DNA from: Caedimonas sp.
GTDB taxonomy: Bacteria > Pseudomonadota > Alphaproteobacteria > Caedimonadales > Caedimonadaceae
Direction of reading: 5' to 3'
DNA length: 64,000 nucleotides
Assembly (NCBI GenBank): GCA_016794245.1
Contig: JAEUKR010000047.1
Span: 1-64,000, forward strand
Shown here piece after piece: positions 45,954-54,750 of the stretch (position 1 is the stretch's first letter; each line of letters opens with the position of its first letter). The translations under genes and the position numbers were made by a program. The notes beneath the pieces are model-generated. The model searched no databases. It was not told where the DNA came from and worked only from the letters and a program-made list of their open reading frames with translations.

Positions 45954-48116
45954 TTAAGGCTCTATCGGAAGCGTAATGACGAATTCTGTATATTTTCCGA
46001 TTCTTGAGTTCACTGTGAATGTTCCATGATGCTGTCTGGTGATAATTTCATAAGACAAAGAAAGACCAAGCCCTGTGCCACTGCCCGTAGGCTTGGTCGT
46101 AAAAAAGGGATCAAAGATGTTCTTGCGTATTTTCTCTGAGATGACAGGGCCATTATCCCGAATTTTGATGATGACGTCCCCTCCTTCTTGTCGGGTCTCC
46201 AGATGAATTTGTGATTCAAACGAAGCGTTTGCGGCAATTTTCTTTTGATAGAGAGCATAGCAGGCATTGTTGACAACATTCAGGATAACGCGTCCCAACT
46301 CCTGACGATAGACTTTAAGCAGAGGCAAATGGGGATCCAGATTTTTCACAATTTCAGGAATAATTCCCTGTTGGTGAAGTCCTGAAATCGCAAGAAGCGT
46401 ATTTTCCTCTATCAGCTGGTTAATATCCGTTTCTTCCAACTGCTCTGTTCCTCCCCGCGCGTGCATCAACATTGTCCGGATAATCGCATCGGCACGTTTG
46501 CCATGATCTTTGATGCGTTGCAGGTTGTGGGTCAAGCTATAGAGGATATCCGTCACTTGAGGGTGTTCGTTTTTTGTATTCTCTTTAATCAATGAAGCAA
46601 GCTCGACGAGATATTCTTGCGACAGTTCCGCAAAATTAATCACGTAATTGAGCGGATTCTTGATTTCATGCGCGATCCCTGCCGTCAAGGCGCCCAAACC
46701 CGCAAGCTTTTCCTGCACGATCATTTGATCCTGGGCTTTATTCAGATCACCGAGCGCTTTTGTCAAGGCCTTGTTTTTGTTTGAGAGTTCCCGCGTTCGA
46801 TCATGCACGATGGCATCAAGTTCGCGTATATTCAATTCCAGGCGCTCGACTAAAATCCTGTTCTCATGAAATACTCGATCAACGGCGTTAAACCATGGAG
46901 ACCAGGGTTCCGAGATATCTTTATATCCCTCTTTCCCCTCACGCGCACGACTTGCAATAAAATAAACCAGCCTGTACGCCGGGTGAATAAATTCCTGTGC
47001 AATCAGCGAGTTCGCCCCTCTTAAAATAACAATTGCAAATATAATCAGGAACAGAACGCCCGGGACTATCTCTTCAAGTGTTGCCATGAAAATATCTGAA
47101 CAAGACACATAATAAATTAAAGTCCAGGGCGCATAACGTGACTTGACTTGAAAAACCCAATATTGCCCCAATCGAGACAATTCTTTGCGCGGAAGTTTAT
47201 TGACCTCTTCGAGATTTAACTCAGAAGGAAAGGTCTGTCGAGTTTTGACAATAATCGCGTTGCCTGAATTTCCAAAATTCGTGTCCGCAATGATCGTCTC
47301 ATAATTGTTGACAACCAGCAAACGCCCGTAAGAATTGGTAATCCCTGAGATAAAATCGCTGATGGCTTCCAGTGTAAAATCAATACCAACAACCCCCAGG
47401 AATTTTTCTTGCTGATAGATGGGCGCAATACAGGTTACCATCAACTGTCCGCCGTTTTTTCCCGCGTAAACGTCTGACCAGCTCAGATGACCATAGGGAA
47501 GGCGAAAAATACTCAAATCAGCCAAAAACCGGCTTTTAAGTCTATTTTGAGACCATTTGAATTTTGTTGAAGGTTTCCAGGGAAAATGATTTTCAAACCC
47601 GGCATCGGATACATAATAGAGAGAAGTAACAGCTTTAATATTTTTCCTGATGGCTCGAAATTGTGGATTTAAATTAAACGCCATTTCAATTTCCCGCTTT
47701 TGATCAATTGTCAGATCCGAAAGACGTCCCTGCCCCACAAGATTTCCCACCAGCTCTTTATCAGGCGCTTCATCCAGATGGTAATACGTTCCATCAGAAC
47801 TTTCTTGCAATCCATAAGGCAACACGGGTTGATCCCTCAAGGTCATCGCCAGAGAATCCTGAGCTTGCGTTTGCAGCGCATGAACGGCATCAGCCCGAAT
47901 CCGAATCAGATAGTTCAGGGCTTGGGATTGCTCGCGCAGTCGCAATTGAAGATAATTGAGGCGCGAAGCATGATTTTCCCTGAATAATAAGCCAAAGAGG
48001 AGGCAGGCGCAAAAAATCACAACGCCATAGGTGAGGAGAATGATTTTATTAAAGCGCGAAAAAAAAGCAAGCTGCTCTGCTTTGGTAATATTCGCGGGTG
48101 TGGTTTGGATCGTCAC
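45954..48116 (-). CDS. Cache-domain sensor histidine kinase
   Basis: This 720-residue kinase has a membrane helix near residues 25-46 ([21 protein letters not shown]), a large periplasmic Cache-type sensor (about 50-330, with FSAFPYGHLSW-like and [20 protein letters not shown]), a second helix near 345, a coiled coil, a dimerisation domain with phospho-His in [18 protein letters not shown] and an HATPase domain with the N box [10 protein letters not shown] and the G boxes DNGP and GTGLGLSL. It should sense an external small molecule and phosphorylate a response regulator, which is not nearby. Its ATG overlaps the phaC stop (ATGA), so it is translated with phaC. Confidence 0.92.
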   Translation of the reverse strand: MTIQTTPANITKAEQLAFFSRFNKIILLTYGVVIFCACLLFGLLFRENHASRLNYLQLRLREQSQALNYLIRIRADAVHALQTQAQDSLAMTLRDQPVLPYGLQESSDGTYYHLDEAPDKELVGNLVGQGRLSDLTIDQKREIEMAFNLNPQFRAIRKNIKAVTSLYYVSDAGFENHFPWKPSTKFKWSQNRLKSRFLADLSIFRLPYGHLSWSDVYAGKNGGQLMVTCIAPIYQQEKFLGVVGIDFTLEAISDFISGITNSYGRLLVVNNYETIIADTNFGNSGNAIIVKTRQTFPSELNLEEVNKLPRKELSRLGQYWVFQVKSRYAPWTLIYYVSCSDIFMATLEEIVPGVLFLIIFAIVILRGANSLIAQEFIHPAYRLVYFIASRAREGKEGYKDISEPWSPWFNAVDRVFHENRILVERLELNIRELDAIVHDRTRELSNKNKALTKALGDLNKAQDQMIVQEKLAGLGALTAGIAHEIKNPLNYVINFAELSQEYLVELASLIKENTKNEHPQVTDILYSLTHNLQRIKDHGKRADAIIRTMLMHARGGTEQLEETDINQLIEENTLLAISGLHQQGIIPEIVKNLDPHLPLLKVYRQELGRVILNVVNNACYALYQKKIAANASFESQIHLETRQEGGDVIIKIRDNGPVISEKIRKNIFDPFFTTKPTGSGTGLGLSLSYEIITRQHHGTFTVNSRIGKYTEFVITLPIEP

Positions 48117-49933
48117 CCTCCCTTTTTCATAACGTACCTCCCTGGCGCGTCTTCAAGAACAGGAAAGGTGATCGAGCCTGGAGGACGCGCATCAATTTTA
48201 GATCCCAGATAAGGGGCGATCCATGCGCTCCAATCATTCCACCACGAGCCGGGATGTGACGTTGCTTTCTCCAGCCAGTCCGCAGGATTCTCCGGATGCT
48301 CGTCATATGTCCAGTAGCGATACTTACGGGCTTTCGGATGATTGAAGACACCGGCGATATGTCCTGAATCCCCCAGTACAAATCGGGTAGGTCCTTTAAA
48401 GACATGTGTACCCGCATACCCACAATGCCATGGCGCAATGTGATCATCGTGAGTATTCAAGATATACGTAGGAGCTTTAATTTTCGTGAGATCAATCGGC
48501 TTGCCTTGCATCACCAGTTTACCGGGCTGTATAAGATGATTTCCTAAAAACACCTCACGCAAATAATAGATGTACATGGCTGTGGGAAGATTTGTGGAAT
48601 CTGAATTCCAGTACAGAAGATCGAAAGCTGCCGGCTCTTCACCGAGAAGATAATTATTAATAACAAACCACCAAATTAGATCATTCGCCCTCAATAAATT
48701 AAAGGTTCGCGCCAGGAATTTCCCTTCCATATAGCCCTTGGCTTTCATGCGCTCTTCAAGAGTCGTCAGTTGATCTTCATCAATAAAAACATTCAAATCT
48801 CCTGAATTTTTAAAATCGAACAAACTTGCAAAATACGTTATTGAGGAAAAGGGGGATTTTTTCTCCAATGCCCGATAAGCGGCGTAACAGGAAAGTATCG
48901 TGCCGCCGATACAAAAGCCGACCGCATTCAAAAGCGAATGCCTGGTTACGTCCTGGATAACGCGAACAGCGCTGCCCACCCCCTCGAACACATAGTCTTC
49001 AAACGTTTTGGCCGCCAGTTCCTGATCAGGATTCACCCACGAAATCGTAAAAAGTTGAATCCCTTGAGCCAAGCACCACCGGATAAAAGAATTCTCCTCT
49101 CTCAAATCAAAGATATAATACTTGTTGATGCAGGGAGGGACGAGCAAAAGGGGCGCCTGATAAACCTGTCTGGTCAGGGGCAGATATTGAATAAGCTGGA
49201 TCAAATCATTTTGAAATATGACTTTGCCGGGCGTCGTTGCAAGATTCCCCCCCAATTTAAAGGCGTCATAATCGACCATTTTGATATTGAGACTCCCTTT
49301 TCCTTGCTCAATATCGCGTATGAAATTCTCCATTCCCTGCACGAGACTTTTTCCCCCTGAATCAATAATTTTCTGTAACGCCTTGGGATTGGTCCACAGA
49401 AAATTGCCGGGGGCGAAAAAGTCAGTAAACTGACGGGTATAAAAATCAACTTTGTGCGCTGTGTCCTTGTCCAGCCCTTCGATGGAACGGGAAACCTTGC
49501 GCATCCAGCGATTCCACAGCAGATAAGATTGCTTAAGATAACTGAAGTAAGGATTTGCGTCCCAGAGAGGATCTTTAAAGCGATGATCCCCTTTACAAGG
49601 CGCGATAATATCCCCGGCGCGACTTTGACCGGCTTTGCTGAGCGTTGCGTCAAGCATACCGTTTCCAAGCTCGCCCAGGTCTTTCATATATTCCTGTGTC
49701 GCTTCCGCTATTTTCTCAGGATTGCCCATAAGTCTGGTTGCGGCTTCCCCATAGAGTTGAGCCACACGCCAAGGATTCATCGGAAAAATGTCCTCAAAAT
49801 CAAAGTTCTGATGATAGTCTGACTTATGTTGAAAAAGATTTTGCAACCGTATGCCCATTTGCATGAGCGCTTCTGTCATTTGTAAAGGATCCAAAGGCTT
49901 CTCTTGTCCTTTTTCCTCAAGCTCTCTTAGCAT
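48113..49933 (-). CDS. phaC: Class I poly(3-hydroxyalkanoate) synthase PhaC
   Basis: The 606-residue enzyme has the lipase-like box FCIGGTILSC with the catalytic Cys, the Asp in LNTHDDHIAPWHC and the His in GDSGHIAGV, and the WVNPDQEL Trp motif. The length fits class I. It polymerises 3-hydroxyacyl-CoA into storage granules. No phaA, phaB or phaR lies near, so precursors must come from elsewhere. It is the first gene of a pair with the overlapping histidine kinase. Confidence 0.95.
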   Translation of the reverse strand: MLRELEEKGQEKPLDPLQMTEALMQMGIRLQNLFQHKSDYHQNFDFEDIFPMNPWRVAQLYGEAATRLMGNPEKIAEATQEYMKDLGELGNGMLDATLSKAGQSRAGDIIAPCKGDHRFKDPLWDANPYFSYLKQSYLLWNRWMRKVSRSIEGLDKDTAHKVDFYTRQFTDFFAPGNFLWTNPKALQKIIDSGGKSLVQGMENFIRDIEQGKGSLNIKMVDYDAFKLGGNLATTPGKVIFQNDLIQLIQYLPLTRQVYQAPLLLVPPCINKYYIFDLREENSFIRWCLAQGIQLFTISWVNPDQELAAKTFEDYVFEGVGSAVRVIQDVTRHSLLNAVGFCIGGTILSCYAAYRALEKKSPFSSITYFASLFDFKNSGDLNVFIDEDQLTTLEERMKAKGYMEGKFLARTFNLLRANDLIWWFVINNYLLGEEPAAFDLLYWNSDSTNLPTAMYIYYLREVFLGNHLIQPGKLVMQGKPIDLTKIKAPTYILNTHDDHIAPWHCGYAGTHVFKGPTRFVLGDSGHIAGVFNHPKARKYRYWTYDEHPENPADWLEKATSHPGSWWNDWSAWIAPYLGSKIDARPPGSITFPVLEDAPGRYVMKKGG

Positions 49934-49960
49934 TGTCTTCCCTGTTATGTTAACAACGAT

Positions 49961-50162
49961 TTATCCTTCGTTTTTCGCAATCCGGGGGCGTTGGGGATCG
50001 GGCTTCGTGCTGCGTACGTCCTTTATATATGCTGCGGTTTCTCGTTGGCTTTTGCCTCAGAATCCCCCTGCCCTCTTTGGCCATGAAAAAAGATATCTTA
50101 TATCTTTTGCGTGGCACTCATTGCTTGTTCGTCACCCTGGATTTTAAAATCCTTTGGGAATA
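49961..50162 (-). repeat. Dispersed palindromic repeat, copy M (about 202 nt, carrying an insert)
   Basis: In the 317-nt phaC-trxA gap (49934-50250). The reverse-oriented repeat starts TTATCCTTCGTTTTTCGCAA and TCCGGGGGCGTTGGGGATCG, then carries about 75 extra nt (TTTTGCCTCAGAATCCCCCT and following) before resuming CGTCACCCTGGATTTTAAAA and closing with CCTTTGGGAATAT. The insert resembles the second repeat type at 57118. I see no gene in the gap. Confidence 0.65.
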
Positions 50163-50250
50163 TTTTAGGCTCTCTCGCCGTTTTTTTACTCTTAACGCGC
50201 TCATTAATCGTCTGTATATTTTATTTAAATTTTGACGTTCCCCATTATCA

Positions 50251-50574
50251 TCAGGAGTTTTCATTCACCCATTCTTCCAATTTATTCTTTGGCAATGGCC
50301 CAACTTTCGTTGACACGGCTTTACCATTTTTAAAGAGGATTAACGTCGGGATGCTGCGGATACCATATTGGCTAGGAGTAGACGGGTTCTCATCAACGTT
50401 CATTTTCACCACTTTGACTTTATCCTGCATGGAAGCTGCGACTTGCTCAAGGACAGGAGCGATCATGCGACAAGGCCCACACCACTCAGCCCAAAAATCA
50501 ACCAGAACAACCTGTTCCGATTTTAAAACTTCCTGTTCAAAAGAAGCATCATCAATACTTACGGGTCCAATCAT
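50251..50574 (-). CDS. trxA: Thioredoxin 1
   Basis: The 107-residue protein has the active site [14 protein letters not shown] at about residues 26-40 and the cis-Pro in [13 protein letters not shown]. It reduces disulfides for ribonucleotide reductase and others in the cytoplasm. The start ATG 50574 has AAGGAG nearby upstream. It diverges from dapB with a small gap. Confidence 0.96.
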   Translation of the reverse strand: MIGPVSIDDASFEQEVLKSEQVVLVDFWAEWCGPCRMIAPVLEQVAASMQDKVKVVKMNVDENPSTPSQYGIRSIPTLILFKNGKAVSTKVGPLPKNKLEEWVNENS

Positions 50575-50756
50575 GTTTGTTCTCCTTCCTGTAAAGATAT
50601 CCTCACTTTATCCTACTCGACGATCGAGGACAAGAAGGTTCAGGTACTTGGGGCTGTCGCTTCTCATCCGATTGACCTGTTGTTTAACATCCTGTAATTT
50701 TGAAAAAACTTTTGGAGAAGCGCTGTAAAACCATCCGAGAAGCAGTGGAGAAGCAA

Positions 50757-51539
50757 ATGATTAAAATTGGCGTGTTGGGAGGATCAGGGCGTATGGGCAG
50801 GCTTATCGTCCAGAAAATCCTGGAAAGTCCCAAGGCTCGACTTTCAGCGGTCGGCATTCATCATCAAAAACCAATAGGGCTTGATCTGCCCGACATTCTG
50901 ATGACGACCGATCCTGAGGAGGTTTTCAGTCATTCGGATATCGTGATCGACTTTACAAAACCAGAAGCTCTTCAGGATCATATTGAAGCGGCGTTACGTT
51001 CAACGAAACCTGTGGTCATAGGAACGACAGGGTTAACCGACGCACATCAAATCCTCATCAAGGAGGCGGGTCATCATATCCCAATCCTTTGGGCTCCCAA
51101 TATGAGTCTTGGTTTGACGGTGATGCTTAAACTGACAGAGAAAATTGCGTCCATTCTTGACTCAAGTTTCGATATCGAAATTCTGGAAATGCATCATCGT
51201 CATAAAACCGACGCCCCTTCAGGAACGGCTCTGGCCTTAGGGAAGGCTGCCGCTAAAGGAAGAAATATCCCTTTTCACGAAAATGCCTGCTTTAATCGTA
51301 TGGAGTGCCATACATCCCGATCTAAAGACCAAATCGGTTTCGCCGTTTTGCGGGGCGGCAATGTTTCAGGCGACCATCAAGTGTTTTTTGCTTCTGACGA
51401 AGAAATTATTACACTTTCTCATCGCGCGCTTGATCGAGACATCTTTGCGAAAGGAGCGCTCAAGACTGCATTATGGCTCGTAGGGAAAAGCCCAGGACTT
51501 TACACCATGCAAGATGTAGCAGACTTGCCCTGGCGTTGA
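50757..51539 (+). CDS. dapB: 4-hydroxy-tetrahydrodipicolinate reductase
   Basis: The 260-residue enzyme has the NAD(P)-binding GVLGGSGRMGRLIV, the TGLTD segment, and the signature LEMHHRHKTDAPSGTALAL with the catalytic His. It serves lysine and meso-diaminopimelate synthesis for peptidoglycan. The ATG at 50757 has GGAG 6 nt upstream; the frame to 50700 is not needed. This implies cell-wall synthesis remains. Confidence 0.95.
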   Translation: MIKIGVLGGSGRMGRLIVQKILESPKARLSAVGIHHQKPIGLDLPDILMTTDPEEVFSHSDIVIDFTKPEALQDHIEAALRSTKPVVIGTTGLTDAHQILIKEAGHHIPILWAPNMSLGLTVMLKLTEKIASILDSSFDIEILEMHHRHKTDAPSGTALALGKAAAKGRNIPFHENACFNRMECHTSRSKDQIGFAVLRGGNVSGDHQVFFASDEEIITLSHRALDRDIFAKGALKTALWLVGKSPGLYTMQDVADLPWR

Positions 51540-51639
51540 CTTCATGACAGTTCCCGCCCCCGTCTGCCATTTCTGCTTCATTTCACTCTGTAATTCACAC
51601 GCAGACGGGAATTCATGAGACTTTCTGGATCGCTACTTT

Positions 51640-51670
51640 CACAATAGACTTCCTGCATCATCGATACAGA
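51640..51670 (-). repeat. Second dispersed repeat type, partial copy
   Basis: Reverse complement reads CTCTGTATCGATGATGCAGG then AAGTCTATTG. This resembles 53197-53228 (TATCTGATGATGCAAGAGGT then CTGTTCATGAA) and the end at 4752 (AGACCTCTTGCATAACC). It is a low-confidence element. Confidence 0.35.
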
Positions 51671-51690
51671 GAGGGAACCGACCACCAGGT

Positions 51691-52008
51691 TTATTTCGCT
51701 TTATCGGTGGCGTCTTTTATATTATTCGCCTGTTCTCTCATCTTTTTTGCCTCTTCTCTCAGTAAATTTGCGGCGTTAACATCAGTTGCCTGTTTCGCCG
51801 CGGCCTGACGCTCGAGTTCAGCGGCTTTAACCAATATATCAACCTTTGACATGGGCGGTTGTGTTGAAGACGAAGCAGGAATTGGGAGCGAAGAAGAGAG
51901 AGTGAAAGAAGTTGCAGCAGCTTGATCAGAATATATGAACAACCCTCCTGCTATAACGGCTAACCTCAAATACCTTATCATAGATATCATAGATGAATGT
52001 TTTTCCAT
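51691..52008 (-). CDS. Small exported protein with helical tail
   Basis: A 105-residue protein with an N-terminal signal sequence (YLRLAVIAGGLFIYSDQAAA) and a short Ser/Pro-rich linker, then an Ala/Lys/Glu-rich helix (ELERQAAAKQATDVNAANLL and on to the end). I do not recognise a family. It may be a periplasmic or surface helical protein. There is no partner gene; a dispersed repeat lies upstream. Confidence 0.55.
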   Translation of the reverse strand: MEKHSSMISMIRYLRLAVIAGGLFIYSDQAAATSFTLSSSLPIPASSSTQPPMSKVDILVKAAELERQAAAKQATDVNAANLLREEAKKMREQANNIKDATDKAK

Positions 52009-52070
52009 AACAATCTCCTTTTATTATTGATTTTTTATCATTATAAAGTCATATTTTATAATTTGGCAAG

Positions 52071-52154
52071 TATCCCCTTCGTCTTTCAAAATTCGGGAGC
52101 GCTGAGGATCGGGATTCGTCTGCCACCCTGGATTTTGAAATCCTTTGAGGATAG
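52071..52154 (-). repeat. Dispersed palindromic repeat with internal deletion (copy N, 84 nt)
   Basis: TATCCCCTTCGTCTTTCAAA and AATTCGGGAGCGCTGAGGAT begin a reverse copy that jumps after GGGATTCG to TCTGCCACCCTGGATTTTGA and ends CCTTTGAGGATA. The centre of about 45 nt is missing. Confidence 0.75.
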
Positions 52155-52188
52155 CAAAAAATGTAAATAATGTAACAGGAATATAAAA

Positions 52189-52551
52189 ATGCCTTCAAAC
52201 CCTATCTTTGAAAAAATAGCCCAGGAAATTCAAACGCATTCTGTGGTTCTTTATATGAAAGGAACTAAAAGAATGCCCATGTGCGGATTTTCTGGCTTTG
52301 TCGTTCAGGTCCTCAATCGTCTGGGCATAGAATACCATGACGTTAACGTGCTGGAGGCTCCTGAAATCCGTCAGGCTATCAAGGAATTTAGCGATTGGCC
52401 AACCATTCCACAGTTGTATATCAAAGGCGAATTTATCGGGGGAGCTGATATTGTAAGAGAAATGACAACATCAGGAGATTTTATAGAATTGTTACAAAAT
52501 AAAGGCATTGAATTTAAAATATCTCCAAAGGACGTCGAGAAAAGAGTATAA
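52189..52551 (+). CDS. grxD: Monothiol glutaredoxin (Grx4/GrxD type)
   Basis: The 120-residue protein has the CGFS active site (KRMPMCGFSGFVVQVL) and SDWPTIPQLYIKGEFIGGADIV. It carries [2Fe-2S] clusters and links to Fe-S delivery, consistent with the isc genes here. AACAGGAATATAAAA precedes the ATG. Its 3' end overlaps the HAD gene frame. Confidence 0.95.
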   Translation: MPSNPIFEKIAQEIQTHSVVLYMKGTKRMPMCGFSGFVVQVLNRLGIEYHDVNVLEAPEIRQAIKEFSDWPTIPQLYIKGEFIGGADIVREMTTSGDFIELLQNKGIEFKISPKDVEKRV

Positions 52552-53155
52552 AAAGTTGGAAAAAGAAAAACCCAAGCACTTTGACAATCTTTCCTGTTCT
52601 TCTCTTCTGCCTCTATGTATTGATCTTGACGGAACCCTTATCCAAACGGATGTTTTATCAGAATCGCTTTTGATTTACGTAAAGAAATTTCCCTGGCGAA
52701 TCTTTCATATCGTTTGGTGGTTATGTCAAGGGCGGGCTATGCTCAAGAAAAAAATTGCCGATGACATTGATCTCGATATTTCCTTAATGCCCGTCAATCA
52801 AAAAATGGTTGACCTTATTTTAAATTACAAAGCTCAAGGGCATCAAATTTATTTGGTGACGGCGGCCGCCCAAAAATACGGGGAAGCGGCGGCAGCGTAT
52901 TTTGGGTTCTTTGATGATGTGCTTACAAGCGACAGCCACACAAATTTGCGTTCGACCAATAAAGCCAACGCCCTTATTCAGCGATTCGGAGAGAGACATT
53001 ATATTTATGCGGGCAACTCTGTCCATGATTTGGCCGTGTGGCGTCATGCCGCTGAAATCATTGCTGTCAATACACCGGCAAGAGTTCTTAAAAAAGCCGC
53101 TGCCCTGGGAAAGCCCATGACGATCTTGCAAGAGCGACCGAAAACAGAAAAATAA
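52508..53155 (+). CDS. HAD-family hydrolase, UbiA-linked type, standing alone
   Basis: The 215-residue HAD phosphatase domain has the nucleophile motif LCIDLDGTLIQTDVL, motif II in YLVTAAAQKYGEAAAA and the later ERHYIYAGNSVHDLAVWRH. This is the N-terminal half seen in fused HAD-UbiA prenyltransferases (about 480 residues), but the membrane prenyltransferase half is absent. The frame overlaps grxD by 44 nt from the TTG at 52508; a TTG at 52556 is an alternative start. It is either a true stand-alone phosphatase or the remainder of a truncated fusion gene. The 617-nt gap downstream has no trace of the missing half. Confidence 0.8.
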   Translation: MNLKYLQRTSRKEYKKLEKEKPKHFDNLSCSSLLPLCIDLDGTLIQTDVLSESLLIYVKKFPWRIFHIVWWLCQGRAMLKKKIADDIDLDISLMPVNQKMVDLILNYKAQGHQIYLVTAAAQKYGEAAAAYFGFFDDVLTSDSHTNLRSTNKANALIQRFGERHYIYAGNSVHDLAVWRHAAEIIAVNTPARVLKKAAALGKPMTILQERPKTEK

Positions 53156-53472
53156 CTGTTCCAAGAGACATCTTTGCCTAAAGAATCTCCGTGCCATATC
53201 TGATGATGCAAGAGGTCTGTTCATGAAATCAACTATATTTTAACCTCTCCTATGTTCTCATACTTTCTATAGAACTGTCTTGGGTCTATAGATGAAGGGC
53301 AAGCTCATTGTACAACCTAAATAGAGATAAAATGCTCTATATCATTTTTCTTTACTCATGATATTGTTTATACGTATAGCAAATATATCAACTTCACATA
53401 TATCTTAGCAATACTCCAAAATACTCTCCTAATATATGCATATAACGTAGGGGGGATATGCAAAAAATATTC
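53156..53472. other. AT-rich spacer with a repeat fragment
   Basis: No gene is supported. The left end, CATATCTGATGATGCAAGAG then GTCTGTTCATGAAAT (53197-53229), belongs to the second repeat type. The rest is AT-rich and holds several TATA-like runs, which may include the small-RNA promoter. Confidence 0.4.
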
Positions 53473-53501
53473 TTCTTTTAATGATCCATACAGGCTATAA
53501 A
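53473..53501 (+). promoter_or_regulatory. Putative promoter of the small RNA
   Basis: TTCTTT (53473-53478), a 17-nt spacer and TATAAA (53496-53501). The -10 is good, the -35 weak. It lies just upstream of the structured region and would start transcription near 53508. Confidence 0.4.
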
Positions 53502-53507
53502 AAATCA

Positions 53508-53643
53508 TCAAGAGTTTATCTCTTAATGAGTTTCGAGCGCAAGGCTCGGAAAGGGTCAGAGACCAAATTGTCTTTGATCCTACGTCTCCCAGACGTGAAG
53601 CCTCCCTGTTAAACTTGGCCGGGGTTAAGTCCCCGGCTCTTTT
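53508..53643 (+). ncRNA. Probable small RNA with two exposed CU-rich (anti-Shine-Dalgarno) motifs
   Basis: About 136 nt between the HAD gene and accA fold into four clear hairpins: CGAGC-GCAAG-GCTCG (53534-53548), an 11-bp stem GGGTCAGAGAC / GTCTTTGATCC (53553-53580, two G-U pairs), ACGTCT-CCC-AGACGT (53582-53596) and a terminator. The loop plus stem edge GTCTCCC and the single-stranded GCCTCCCTG (about 53600) are CU-rich and complementary to GGAG/GGGAG. Known trans-acting alphaproteobacterial sRNAs of the AbcR/ar15 type use such CUCC motifs with a Rho-independent end. I infer a regulator of mRNA translation. No sequence family is claimed; a 6S RNA is not supported by the hairpin layout. Confidence 0.55.
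53618..53643 (+). terminator. Rho-independent terminator
   Basis: GCCGGGG-TTAAGT-CCCCGGC followed by TCTTTT. A 7-bp GC stem and a T run on the + strand make a strong terminator for the small RNA; it has no T run in reverse. Confidence 0.85.
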
Positions 53644-53772
53644 ATCCTCTTCTTTCCCTTAGACCTATCCTCAAATAATTTCAGAATCTATAGGGACGAG
53701 CGAGCGGTGACCTCCATACGCGACATTCATAAGATTTCCTTCATCATCGACTCTAGCGAACGGTATATTCCT

Positions 53773-54729
53773 TTAGCTCAACCCTAGTTGACCCATGGTC
53801 AGAAACTTTTGGCGGCGGTGATTGTGCAATCCTTCAGGAGAATCATTTAAATAGTTTTTCAGCGCTTTTTCTATGGCATCGCCTGTCTCAGCAATGGCGG
53901 ATTTTGGCGAACGTTGCGCTCCTCCCAAGGGTTCGGGAATAATACAATCAATGATTTGAAGCGCTTTAAGGTCTTGAGCTGTCAACTTCTGGGCCGCGGC
54001 GGCATCCTGTTTCCTGTCGGCGCTTCGCCACAAAATCGAGGCGCACCCTTCAGGCGTCACGACTGAATAGATGGCATGTTCGAGCATTAAGACTTCGTTG
54101 GCCACAGCCAGAGCGATAGCCCCTCCTGACCCTCCCTCTCCCGTCACTGTAGCAATCACGGGAACACGCGCCTTAAGAAACGCTTCAATGCTTCGGGCGA
54201 TTGCTTCAGATTGACCTCGCTCTTCGGCATCTTTTCCGGGGTGTGCTCCCGCTGTGTCAACGAAGGTCAGGATCGGCAGCTTATAATCGTTCGCCAGATG
54301 AACCAGACGACGGGCTTTACGATAACCTTCGGGGCGCGGCATACCAAAGTTATGCAAAAGACGGGATTCAACATCATGTCCTTTTTCCGTCCCCATCACC
54401 ATGACGGGTTGGCCGCGAAAACGCCCCAATCCTCCGATCACAGCCTTATCCTCGGCAAACGCGCGATCCCCCGCCAATTCTACAAAATCCTCAATCAATT
54501 GACCGATGAAATCAAGACAATGAGGACGTTCAGGATGACGTGCAACCAGGACTTTTTGCCACGGGGTAAGGCGTGAATATGTCTGATGTAAAAGCTTTCG
54601 CACCTTATCTTCCAACCGCTCGACTTCTTTTGAAATATTGAAATCTTTCGAAGAGGAAAGATGACGCAGCTCGACGAGTTTGCTTTCAAGCTCGGCAATA
54701 GGCTGTTCAAATTCCAGAGGGGTCGTCAT
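53773..54729 (-). CDS. accA: Acetyl-CoA carboxylase carboxyltransferase subunit alpha
   Basis: The 318-residue subunit has the N-terminal LEFEQPIAELESKLVELRHL and the family segments GYRKARRLVHLANDY, PILTFVDTAGAHPGKDAEERGQSEAIA and VTGEGGSGGAIAL. It moves carboxyl from biotin to acetyl-CoA for fatty acid synthesis. It lies 21 nt after xerD in the same direction, as in other alphaproteobacteria. Confidence 0.96.
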   Translation of the reverse strand: MTTPLEFEQPIAELESKLVELRHLSSSKDFNISKEVERLEDKVRKLLHQTYSRLTPWQKVLVARHPERPHCLDFIGQLIEDFVELAGDRAFAEDKAVIGGLGRFRGQPVMVMGTEKGHDVESRLLHNFGMPRPEGYRKARRLVHLANDYKLPILTFVDTAGAHPGKDAEERGQSEAIARSIEAFLKARVPVIATVTGEGGSGGAIALAVANEVLMLEHAIYSVVTPEGCASILWRSADRKQDAAAAQKLTAQDLKALQIIDCIIPEPLGGAQRSPKSAIAETGDAIEKALKNYLNDSPEGLHNHRRQKFLTMGQLGLS

Positions 54730-54750
54730 TTCAATGTCCTTTGATATGAT

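Noticed and set aside
53505-53645. 6S RNA, tmRNA or SRP RNA
   Set aside because: The GAAGCCT motif recalls 6S RNA, but 5' and 3' ends do not pair into the required long rod; a series of separate hairpins plus terminator fits a trans-acting sRNA better.
53689-53768. Another copy of the main dispersed repeat before accA
   Set aside because: Only GACGAGCGAGCGGTGA-like bases are similar and the ends are not recognisable, so it was not listed.
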